Below, piece after piece: positions 35,636-45,900 of a stretch of 64,000 nucleotides of DNA. A program made the position numbers and the translations under genes. The notes beneath the pieces were generated by a model. That model made no database searches. It saw only the letters and a list, made by a program, of their open reading frames with translations, and was not told the DNA's origin. Every line of letters starts with the position of its first letter. The first letter of the stretch is position 1. This DNA is from Halichondria panicea (lineage: Eukaryota; Porifera; Demospongiae; Suberitida; Halichondriidae). The DNA is taken from positions 5,321,250 through 5,385,249 of the forward strand of contig NC_087390.1 of the NCBI RefSeq assembly GCF_963675165.1, given 5' to 3'.

Positions 35636-35929
35636 AGTAAGCGCTAGCAAAGATAATATCTCTGTGGATAGTATAGCTAGCTGTGTGTGCAAGTCTTGCG
35701 GCACAATTTGAAATTGTAATCACTTCCTTTCGGACTGCCCAGCCCCCTTTTATACACGGGAGCGCGGCGTGCTATCGCGCATTGATATCTGACACATTCT
35801 CGTTTAATGGGAAACATTACGGGGAAATTATCCAATAATTTTGCGCATTAGATCTAGTCATTTCATGGGCTCGAATAAACATCTTTACTATAAAGCTTAG
35901 GTACAGTCTACTGTAGCTTCACTATATGC

Positions 35930-36096
35930 AGGGCGGGTCGAAGAGATATTTTGAAAAAAGGCTACTGAAAGCTCACAAGAGGCTGTTTTCCTTGGCTCTG
36001 ACCGCCATTTTAAGTGGAATTAGTCTACATAATGACTATTATTATTTTGTGAGAGTTTCTTGGCCTGGAAAGAAAAAAAACGCTTCGACCCGCCCT
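35930..36096. mobile_element. 167-bp MITE with AGGGCGGGTCGAAG ends
   Basis: The left end AGGGCGGGTCGAAG and right end CTTCGACCCGCCCT are a perfect 14-bp inverted repeat. The interior is A/T-rich with no internal symmetry. Target duplication not evident. It lies about 295 bp upstream of the start of the 34882-35635 gene. Confidence 0.65.
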
Positions 36097-36099
36097 CCA

Positions 36100-37090
36100 G
36101 AATGGTAAGAAGCATCATATACGAGCAAAAACACAGAGCTAGAAGTGTTTTTGGAAGTTTAAAATGACTACTAGTTTTTGTGTTGTTTCTAGTAACTTGA
36201 TAATCGCTCAGAGCTTCCACTGGAACATGTTTTGTATGTGCTTCAAACTTTTATCATGGCATTTATAGTTTCACAAAAATCATTATAAGAAAATCATGAA
36301 TATCATGAGCAAACTGTTTACCGCAACTTTAATTACTGTGGTTAGTTGTTAGTTACCATAGTTTGTGTTTAGGAATGTTCATTAGTAATTATCTCTGTTG
36401 AGTTTCCGGAGCAGAGCCTCCCTTAGTAGTCTTTTGTTTTGTACAATAGTTCTTTGTTGTAAAGAGGCCCTGCCTGCGGGGCTCTGTGCACTATACCCTC
36501 AGGCTTGCATGCATGTTCTGCATGTTTTGTCAGTGTCTTTCTGTGATCTCTATTGTATTCTGAAACTCTGTCAAATTCAACTTGCTTGTCGCTTGCTAGC
36601 TATAGCTCAAACTGCTGTGCATCAGATCTCTTGCCAATAAATAGTGCTTCCAGAGCCAATCCAGTTTCAAGTCAGCAGGATAATCGCATTCATGACACTC
36701 TCTAGAATCTACCACACAATTAATTGATCAATATTGACAAGTTGATAGCAGCACCCTCCTTTGTTGTAATATTTACAACAGTATAAAGGGCTATAATTAT
36801 AATAGTTAGCTATAAGTTCATGATTGTCTGGGAGACACTGCATGCTCAAGCCCCGCCAGATTTGCATGCATAGATCATTCTGTGCTCACAAATATTGAAT
36901 CAACCACAAAAAATTGTTACATATATATGGTAATCAGCTTGAATAGTTATACACAAGTACAATTGTTTGGATTGACATGGCTAGAAACAAGTTATGTATA
37001 TATAATTATTATAGCTATGCACATCGCACACTACTAGTTTAGCAACTTCTAGTTTAGCGACTTTAAGTTCTCACATCTAAGAGCAATCTT
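36100..37090. other. Intergenic, nothing recognised
   Basis: No gene, clear repeat or RNA was seen. The end of the stretch is the 3' side of the minus-strand gene that stops at 37091. Confidence 0.45.
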
Positions 37091-38773
37091 TTAAGACTTT
37101 TGTAGTTCGTCACGCATGGCAGGAATGAGTCCTTTACGAAATGCGATCGACAACAGCTCATCAGCAGTCTTGACGTCATATTCGTGAACAGCCCATTTTA
37201 GATAGACAAGGAATTCCTTCCAATCGACAAACCCATCACTGTCCATGTCCATTGCCTTTAGTCCTGCCTTAGTATCGTTGCATTTAAAACAACCAAAGTA
37301 GGGTGCCATGAAGCCATTGTAGAACGAGTCAAACTGCAGGGCATCATCTCCCTGTACCTTGTCTTGAAGGTCCCATGTGTCCCACCTCTCTTTAATTTCC
37401 GTAATCAGCAATTTCTCAAGATCTGTTCCTGCTTGCATGCGAGCAATTACATCTCCCATCTTGTTTGTTATTTGCCCTCCAGATCGATCAAACAACACAG
37501 CCAGGCCTGCTTTACTCATGTACTCTTCTTTTCTGTTTCCACGGAGATCTTCCAGCATAACTTCTTTCATCTTTTCAGCTATCTGCTGGTTGAATTGTGG
37601 ATTGCTTCCAAACAACTCATTAAGCCGAGTGATAATCATGGCAGTTGAAGCAAGTGTGCTGATCCTAACCGGTGGCTTCTCACCAAAGAATTTTGCAATA
37701 TCGAATTCACCTTTTCCTACACGACCCCCTGCGATGCCACCAAAATCAAAGCTCATATCTAGAGCTCTCTCCCCGTACACCACTTGTTTGGGGTGAGGGT
37801 CATTACCGGTAGTGATACTCGTAATAGCTATCGCAGCTTTTCGCAGATAGGTGCAGTTATATTGCTCTAGTACTTTTTTGTTTCCCATTCGAATTAGATT
37901 CATCAGGGTGATGGATGAGCAAGCATGGCCCATGGCTGCTCCCTCTTCAGCTACACTGGCCCAAATACCATTGGCTCCACTGCATAAGCACTCGAGTTGC
38001 ACAGTCTCAGCCAGCCCCCACTTCTTGTGCACGTGAACCAGCAAAAGTCCGTCATTCCACTTCCTGGCATTCATTATTTTTCGTACAGCTGTCGTCCATG
38101 CCCCAATTTCTTCTGGTAAGTAGTCTCCAGTAGGTTCCTCGAAAATAATACCCAGCAATCGTTTCTCCTGTGGTAGGGATGCAAAGTAGTCAACTGCAGC
38201 GAGTACACGTTCTGGCACTTCAGTCATTGCCATCGGGAAATCCCTAAAGTTGACTAATATTTTGGAATCCTTTGAAAGATTAGTACGAGACCATTCAATC
38301 CATTTCATGATCAGCTCGCAAATATCTTTCACTGAACAGGACTCCCAATCGATAGATTTGTCGGCAAGATCGAATTCGATAATCGGGTTTTTCAGTCCAT
38401 GTTTTTTCATCTTAGCCAGGCCAACTGGTATGGTTTCCCTGTCAATTACCCCTTTCGAAACGCCTGCTGTGACTTCAGAGAATGCATAGAGTGTGCTCGG
38501 ATCTTCACCTTTTTCCATCAGCTGTTTGATGAACAAGTCATCAACTCGTGTCATGTGCGAAAAAGACGCGACTATGATGTTTTTTAAGCCGCATTTCTTC
38601 ACTTCATTGTAGATTTTCCATTTGTTCTCAATGGTGTGGCCGCGCAATTGGCCTACAGTGCTCTCTCTTAAGGAATTGTCCAGTACAAAGCAGTCGAGGT
38701 TTTGGAGTGTGTGTCTCTTCTTTCCTTCATCTGCAATGGCAACCTTGATACGATCCAGCTCTTCTTGATACAT
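37091..38773 (-). CDS. DRE-TIM (HMGL/IPMS-like) protein with EF-hand
   Basis: Intronless; 560 residues from the ATG at 38773 (an in-frame ATG at 38899 would add 42 residues that look like leader read-through). The N-terminal half is a DRE-TIM metallolyase-like barrel: DNSLRE close to the start (32-37 from this Met) stands for the D-x-x-RE metal/catalytic motif, and LLVHVHKKWGLAE (about 244-256) is the HxH metal site seen as HTHND-LGLA in isopropylmalate synthase and HMG-CoA lyase. The barrel usually catalyses an aldol or Claisen-type cleavage or condensation; the substrate is unknown. Near the C-terminus DMDSDGFVDWKE is a canonical EF-hand loop (D, D, D, G, D, E positions all kept), suggesting calcium control. 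No signal peptide is obvious. Intronlessness among intron-rich neighbours hints at retroposition or gene transfer. A decayed fragment lies at 56182-56402. Confidence 0.8.
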   Translation of the reverse strand: MYQEELDRIKVAIADEGKKRHTLQNLDCFVLDNSLRESTVGQLRGHTIENKWKIYNEVKKCGLKNIIVASFSHMTRVDDLFIKQLMEKGEDPSTLYAFSEVTAGVSKGVIDRETIPVGLAKMKKHGLKNPIIEFDLADKSIDWESCSVKDICELIMKWIEWSRTNLSKDSKILVNFRDFPMAMTEVPERVLAAVDYFASLPQEKRLLGIIFEEPTGDYLPEEIGAWTTAVRKIMNARKWNDGLLLVHVHKKWGLAETVQLECLCSGANGIWASVAEEGAAMGHACSSITLMNLIRMGNKKVLEQYNCTYLRKAAIAITSITTGNDPHPKQVVYGERALDMSFDFGGIAGGRVGKGEFDIAKFFGEKPPVRISTLASTAMIITRLNELFGSNPQFNQQIAEKMKEVMLEDLRGNRKEEYMSKAGLAVLFDRSGGQITNKMGDVIARMQAGTDLEKLLITEIKERWDTWDLQDKVQGDDALQFDSFYNGFMAPYFGCFKCNDTKAGLKAMDMDSDGFVDWKEFLVYLKWAVHEYDVKTADELLSIAFRKGLIPAMRDELQKS

Positions 38774-38899
38774 TGTATATGGGCAGCAGCAGGTACGCAC
38801 ACTATAAATGCTTAGCAATGAACATAACTGACACTTATATAGTCTTGAAACCACTCTCCGTAAATACAGGATTAGAAACGAACCACGCGCGCTGACCAC

Positions 38900-41064
38900 C
38901 GGAAGCAGGCAGCACAGATTATCCCTTTTTAAATTTTACAACAACAATCTGGGAGGGAGCGTGCTATCAACTTGTGAATGTTGCATGATATTGGATTCTG
39001 TGGCAGATTGGATAGTATCATGAATGCGATTATCCTTTGAAGTTCTGCTGAGCTGTTCAATTAGGACACTTGAAAAAAAGGTTTAAAACAAGGCATGTGA
39101 CTGAGTAGTATCCATTGGTAGACCCTCTGGACTATCTTGGTAGACATAGAATATTTTCGAAGAGGAAGCAGCAAGCCATGTGTGTACACAGGCACTTCAT
39201 AAGTGGACACAAGCTCTACAATAGTCTACATGCTTGCTAAGCAGCTTAGTTGACCAGAGTGTAGCTTTTAAAGGCCACACATACTTCCATCGAGGCAGCA
39301 GCAAGGCATAAAATCGATGGTTAGTTTGTGCACAGCCATTGACTCACGCCCATCTCTACAAGCCATAGCCACTTCATTGGGGGCTGAGATTCTCTGAGAG
39401 AAGCCACTATAATTATTATAGCGGTATGATTTAAGATACAACATGCAGTGTCAGCGCAACTGCACTGACTATAGCGGATGATTTACAAAATAAATAGCTT
39501 GATCACTTAATAATTTATATTCATGCTTCTGTACATTACCTTCAATTTATGGGCAATGTTAGTCGTTCAATCACACATAAGACATTTAATTTATTATGTG
39601 TATTAAAATTAATTACAATAATGTTTCCCTTCTTTTGATCTGCTTGTGCATGGTTTTTCTTTTGTGTAGTCTTTATTGTTGTCATTTGTTACCACAGCTC
39701 ACGTCTCTGCATGCTTCAGTATTCTGGCAGAACTCCGCTGATTCGCTCACTCAAAAAGCACTTTACGTCAGGGAGGGTGCATAAACAGGTACTTTACCAT
39801 GTCAACGAATGATTTAACTGCAAAGGGAGGAAGGGAGTTTTAGGTTTACGTACTTGACAGTGTTATGACAAGCGTTAGGCAGTGCTTAAAAACATATAAT
39901 AGCTTTTAACTATAATATTATAGTGGGCATATAATTTTCCAAAGCCTATAATTATAATTATGAGTAATGCAAACAGTTGACCTTAGACAACTATAGTAAG
40001 ATCTACATGGGGCAGGTATATACTATGGGACTTAGTATACCTGTAACTTACTTAGTATTTGACATCCCTTAGAGTACAGTATACACTTATGATTAGTGTC
40101 AAGACTCACAAAGGGAGTTTAGTAATAATAATAAATACATTGTTGTCGTGTTTATATGTAACTAAAATAATTATGATAGATCTAGTTTTTTTACTGATAT
40201 GGATGCCATCATGAAGCCCTTATCCTTTAAAACTACACTGTCCATAGTATGAGCTTATAGACATGCTTAGAGCTCCAGCTTGAGATACTCTCATAATTAT
40301 ACTATGTGGCTTCGATTTACGCCGCAATGAAGGGCCTGTAATCGAGGCTACGATCCGTCAGTAGGATTGAGCCGTATGACGTAATGCGTTTCCAATCCCT
40401 TTCCTTTACTATCTAGTCTAGAGTAGTCTCCAAGTCTCATGCATTGTACCTATTAGTCTCCAATTTATAATTATTACCCATTAGTCTCAATTAAAAATCA
40501 TAAATGAAAATTATACTGCAACATCACAGCGGCTTCTAACTAGGCTAGGCAATCTACTCTCTATAGAATCTTCTGTTCCAAAATTTAAACTTTGTTCCTT
40601 GCTCTAGTATTGTGGTTTATACTTATGTAAACTGTTACACTTATCTCAAGTGGTTTTTTGCTATTTGCCCCAAACTTTCAAGTGAGCTGCAAAGGGCAGT
40701 AGTCAGTTAGAGTAATAAAACAGTAATCTTGTATATACAGCTAAGGTCCTAGATTTCATCACATAATTATTCAATGCATGGTTTAGGTTTCCTGACCATC
40801 TTTTATGGGTCTTACAAATGTCCACAGTGCACGTAATTTATGATTTACTGGTTTTTACGTACACTTTTGGATAGAGTAATAACTTCTGAAAAAGCTTTGC
40901 TTTTAAATTTCTGTATTAAGTTTACAGATAAATGGGCTACATTTTGATACCAAGAACATCCTTTCCATTGTTGAGATAACACTGAAAAACTACTATTTTC
41001 TAGAATATAGTTCATTCATGCATGTGTATAATTATGTCTACATTATTTGGTCCCCTGCATGCAG
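38900..41064. other. Intergenic, mostly unique sequence
   Basis: No supported gene. A block at about 40000-40075 (AGATCTACATGGG, GGTATA...CTATGGGACTTAGTATACC) recurs at 63205-63310. A decayed TAGCCTCGAT-type palindrome lies near 40310-40355 (GGCTTCGATTTACG...GTAATCGAGGCTA). Confidence 0.45.
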
Positions 41065-41392
41065 GACCTAGCGGGTGTGGCTCACAGCGAGGTTGATCTC
41101 TCTGTATTCCCAGAACCTCCTGCTACAGATGATACAGGTTTGTATGTTTGCAATTACAAGTTGTGACTTCATGGTTCATCACCACATGCAGGAGAAGACT
41201 TGCTACCACTAGAAAAAGTGAAGAATGCAATCACTGCTGACTGGTACAGTGTGGCAATACAGCTGGATATCGACTACAAAACTAGAAAGGTAGGAAATCT
41301 CATCTAAATGCTTGCATGCCGGTATCTTTTGTAACTCATGTTTTGTTTTTACAACGCAGGTAACAAAGCGCCCTAAAAAGATACTAGTTTAG
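41065..41392 (+). pseudogene. Truncated Death-domain gene fragment
   Basis: Three small exons with GT-AG borders, 41065-41137, 41192-41289 and 41360-41392, join in phase to read a short acidic lead, GEDLLPLEKVKNAITADWYSV-AIQLDIDY, then a basic tail and stop. The L..V...I...W..(L/V)A..L.I pattern is that of helices 1-2 of a Death domain, a fold common in sponge immune and apoptosis proteins. Helices 3-6 are absent. No upstream exons or start codon were found, so this is a fragment. Confidence 0.4.
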
Positions 41393-41633
41393 TGAAACAG
41401 GACATGCACAAGTACGTTAATATATATGGTGTTGTTGCATTGTATACGTTTTCGTGAATTTGTCGAGGTCAGCTCAGCTTTTTAGTTATGTGTTTTTCAA
41501 AGTTGTGATCGTATGTTGGTCGCCATGTTCTGTGGCAAACAATAATAATTTTATAGTCGTACAAAATTAAAATGTTTACGTATTTGACATGCAGAATCAA
41601 GTACAACTGAATACTCGTAGAGAAGTCTTGGTG

Positions 41634-41815
41634 ATGAATAAACACAAAACAATATACCCGTGAAGAAAACAGAAATGAAGTGATGAAGAAACAGAACAGA
41701 CAATATACTCCTGAAGAAAACAGAAATGAAGTTCTTGTGATGAAGAAACAGAACAGGCAATATACTCCTGAAGAAAACAGAAATGCAAAGTCCTTGTGAT
41801 GAAGAAACAGCAGAA
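41634..41815 (+). repeat. Short tandem repeat, ~60 bp x ~3
   Basis: Three to four diverged units of GAAGAAACAGAACAG, CAATATACTCCTGAAG and AAAACAGAAATG. The three overlapping open frames on the minus strand are a consequence of this repeat. Confidence 0.7.
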
Positions 41816-41934
41816 CTGAGAAACAGAACAAACATGTATGACATTGTGGAATAGTTTACTTTTATTATTCTTTTTGTACAATTTTGGCCTGTTTTTGGCA
41901 TTGTGCAATTCACATGCACCAGTACTGAAATAGC

Positions 41935-42115
41935 ACACTAATTTAGGTGTGACCCTCACACCGTTAATAATCTAGCACACCAATTTAAGTATGACAGTCA
42001 CACCAATTGTAGTGTGACGTGCACACCAAAATTTTGGTGTGCACGTCACACCAAAACTGGTGTGTGTATTGGGACAAATGTGGCACACCAACGTTTTTAG
42101 AGTGTAAGTTAGCCA
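41935..42115. repeat. GTGTGA/CACACC-rich element with 40-bp palindrome
   Basis: 42012-42051 is a perfect 40-bp palindrome, whose half is GTGTGACGTGCACACCAAAA. Around it, imperfect versions of the same motif (CACACCAATT, GTGTGACC) repeat every 20-30 bp. It ends ACGTTTTTAGAGTGTA. A similar style, with a different motif, is seen at 58806-58930. Confidence 0.6.
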
Positions 42116-42331
42116 TGCAGCACACAAATGTTGGTTGGGTGTAGTCTTGCGGGCCGGTATAATTAATTCTCAAGGCTGTAACAATTTAAACAATTAATTA
42201 TTGCTTCTTAAAAGCTTTGCGTAAACACAAACTACACACATGACGCACAACATGTATTACTACTCTAGTGAAGTAAAGCAAGATTGAGAATTATACACAT
42301 GCATGTAATGCATAAATCTATATAACTATAT

Positions 42332-42490
42332 CAGTGGTGTAGGAAGGTGGGGGCTCCAAGGGCTGGAGCCCCCCCCCCATCTTTCTAGGCTAGAGATGAC
42401 TTATGAAGCTGCACTATGTAGGTAGCTGTACTTTTTTCCATTCAAAACACTAGAGCCCCCCCCATTGAGAAATTGCTTTCTATGCCACTG
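42332..42490. mobile_element. hAT-like MITE, TSD TATAT
   Basis: Ends CAGTGGTGTAGGAAGG and GCTTTCTATGCCACTG, with TATAT at 42327-42331 and 42491-42495. It contains runs of C and G like the 11428-11755 copy, of which it is a shorter relative. Confidence 0.75.
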
Positions 42491-42937
42491 TATATACATA
42501 CACTACAAACTAATAACCCAGTTACCATGGCAGTTTTTATTCCCCTGAGCAGACGTCTAGCTTGTGAAGCTTTTATTGTACTATATACTACAATGCATGT
42601 AGTTTACATACCGCAACTACATGTACTGACCATCATGCCACCCATTCATATGATGTGTTCATATCCATAGTCACATGAAAATGACAATCTATATCCGTAG
42701 CTCACACACACCCACTACCACCCACTATACAAGTGTGCTATTAACTCAAACACTATATAATACACAGCACACTCTTTTAAGCCTTTCAAAATAAACGGTA
42801 AAAGCTAGCTATTAGTAATTTTTAACTGGGTATAGTATACTTACGTGCAGGCTTTGCGATACATTGACATGCATGTGGTAGGATACATGCATGCATGTGT
42901 ACTATAATTATGCTATGTACATACGTATCATCGTTAC

Positions 42938-45900
42938 CTCCATAAATTTGTTGTATTCGAGTTGGTCCTGAGAAATCAGAGAGTCCGTTTACGCTGAGCA
43001 CGGCAAATCTGACAGACACTTCTCTACAGGCAAAGTCCGCCAGGTCCAGGCTTAGTGCTGGGTCAACCTGATCAGAGTAGACACTTAATTATCTCCATAG
43101 GTATATACGTGTCACATATGGCATTTACACAATTTAATTGAAGTGTGCACAATAAAAAAAAATAAAGCAATGGGAATTTCCTTTCCTATACTAGCTATAT
43201 TATATACATGCAGTGTCAGAGTAAGTGTGTTGTTTTTGGGAAGAAAAAAACGCACAATGACTAACTTTAAAGGAATTCTTATAAGTTACAGCCTCTTACT
43301 ACCCAGCATCAAGCGTAGTTGGAGTTGAATGTTATGCCTATTTCAAATATAATAGTAGGAATAATTGTACCCCACTAGTAGTTGCAATAACACTGCATGC
43401 AGATACACAAGCAGGCTCACCACCCAATAGTAGGAATAGTTGCTTGTGGTGTGATCCAGGATCTCAAATAGGAACACAACGCCGGGTGTGGTCAGAGAGG
43501 GGGAGGAGGGCACAGACCCGGATATGTTCACGCTGAATACTCCCGCTCTATCACTACCCTCGGTTTGGACTAAGGTGGGCGGGGCAATGGGGTTCAGTGG
43601 TCGATTGCACTCTAGAGAAAACATAATGACATAATGATAATGATATGGTAAGTCATGCAGTGTGTTTAAGCAAATAAAGTACTGTAATTCTTCGTATAAA
43701 ACGGTGTGCCAAATTTAATTCTCATACACACTGTACATATTAATTTTGTCAACTATCGTATAGCGCGAAATTTTCGAGGCACTTATATTTCGTGGATTGG
43801 CCTCTAAAAGCATTTCGTTGCACAATGTTCGCGGAATGACTGCTTACCGGAAGCCACGCCTTTAAATCTTTGCACGTTATAGCAGGTAATTCTAATTAAA
43901 GAACAATTTTCGTGGACTTAAATTTTCGTGTAGGGTTGTTAACCCACGAAATCCGCGAAAATTAAGCCCCTCGAAAATTTCGCGCTATACGGTATTACAA
44001 TCATTGAGCAAGTGTTATCTTTTAAGACTCCGAATTATCAGTATAATTATTGCTACCTAGATAGTACACGAAACTCTTTTTTCAAAAGCTCACTCTTGAT
44101 AACATACCTGTTGATGTACAGTTTAAAGAGAGTTGGCAACCGTCATCGCAACTATTGCCTGAACCCTGAAAATGATGCAATTAAGAAATTATCAGTATGC
44201 ACTATAAAAATTATAGAGAACATGTTTCCTCTACACCATCACGCCTCTTTAAACACACCCCCAAGCCACTCACACAAGTGATGGGGCAGTTCTGTCGGAC
44301 CCACCACTCATCAGAATCTGGGTTGTCGCACTGAATAGCATCACACTCGTTCTGACAATGTTCACTCTGTTAAGCAAAGTCATGCATCATGAAATATGTA
44401 TACAACCATACTAATTTGAGTATAATTTTATAATGTTCGATTCTCTATTCTAAGGTATAAAACTACACAGTCTACACTCACGCAGTCTTGTCGGCAGGCG
44501 ATGTTGGGAGATGGTGGAATATCATCGTGGAGTACAAGGCACCCTCTAGTGCACTCGTGAACCTGCATGCATACATGAAAATAATAAGTACAGTAGTATG
44601 AGCCAATTACTCATAAACAGTGTGTGCACATATAAACACATACACGCACATGCCTTCTACTTTTTTTTTATTATTGGACAATTTATGTCAGTGAAAGTTG
44701 TCTAAACACAATTGAATGACAAGCATGAGTGACTCACAAACTTATGAGGGTTACAATTTTGAGGTTTCAGGTTCTACCAGACCAACTAGGCCTACAGTCG
44801 CTACAACAGAAGAACCAAACACAGCTACCACACAAGCAGCTCCCGTTACAACTGAACATCTCGTCACCACCGGTCCTACCAGACCAACTAGGCCTACAGT
44901 CGCTACAACAGAAGAACCAAACACAGCTACCACACAAGCAGCTCCCGTTACAACTGAACACCTCGTCACCACCGGTCCTACCAGACCAGCTAGGCCTACA
45001 GACGCTACAACAGAAGAACCAATTCAGGCAAACACAGCTACCACACAAGCAGCTCCCGTTACAACTGAACATCTCGTTACCACAGCTCCTACCAGACCAG
45101 CTAGGCCTACAGTCGCTACAACAGAAGAACCAAACACAGCTACCACACAAGCAGGTCCCGTTACAACTGAACACCTCGTCACCACAGGTCCTATCAGACC
45201 AGCTAGGCCTACAGACGCTACAACAGAAGAACCAATTCAGGCAAACACAGCTACCACACAAGCAGCTCCCGTTACAACTGAACATCTCGTTACCACAGCT
45301 CCTACCAGACCAGCTAGGCCTACAGTCGCTACAACAGAAGAACCAAACACAGCTACCACACAAGCAGGTCCCGTTACAACTGAACACCTCGTCACCACAG
45401 GTCCTACCAGACCAGCTAGGCCTACAGTCGCTACAACAGAAAAACTTCAAGCAAATGTAACGACCGCACAGACAGCACTGCTCACAACTGACGTCCCAGT
45501 TTCAACCAGGCCTGTAGCAACCACTACAACTGAAGAGATAGCATCAATTCAGGCTGACTCCGACACCACAGATGCTCCTACTGAAGGTACCACAGAACTC
45601 ATAAACAATTACTCATAAACAGTGTGTGCACATATAAACACATACACGCACATGCTTTCTACTTTTTTTTTTATTATTGGACAATTTGTGTCAGTGAAAG
45701 TTGTCTGAACACAATTGAATGACAAGCATGAGTGACTCACAAACTTATGAGGGTTACAATTTTGAGGTTTCAGGGTGGAGAACGGCCAGGGTGGAAACTG
45801 ATTATTCGGTACAACTTTACCCTGTGAGTGCAATCAATTGCGTAAAGTAAAGAGATTCGAGTACATAAGAATATTGTCTAGGTGTACATGTAATTAGTAT

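Noticed and set aside
37364-38587. Several plus-strand open frames opposite the DRE-TIM gene.
   Set aside because: Shadows of the long minus-strand coding frame, with no family resemblance.
41469-41959. Three overlapping ~120-codon minus-strand frames rich in Phe and Ser.
   Set aside because: Produced by the ~60-bp tandem repeat at 41634-41815; all three frames are open, which is a repeat effect.
44767-45450. A 227-codon Cys-rich open frame antisense to the inverted mucin block, resembling a keratin-associated or metallothionein-like repeat protein.
   Set aside because: It is the complement of the Thr/Pro repeat (ACA/ACC codons give Cys/Gly/Val on the other strand); the same artefact appears opposite exon 1 at 46213-46914.
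44716-45618. A 300-codon mucin-like open frame on the plus strand as a separate gene.
   Set aside because: It is an inverted duplicate of exon 1 of the minus-strand gene, without signal peptide, splice context or its own start; its first codons come from the direct repeat.
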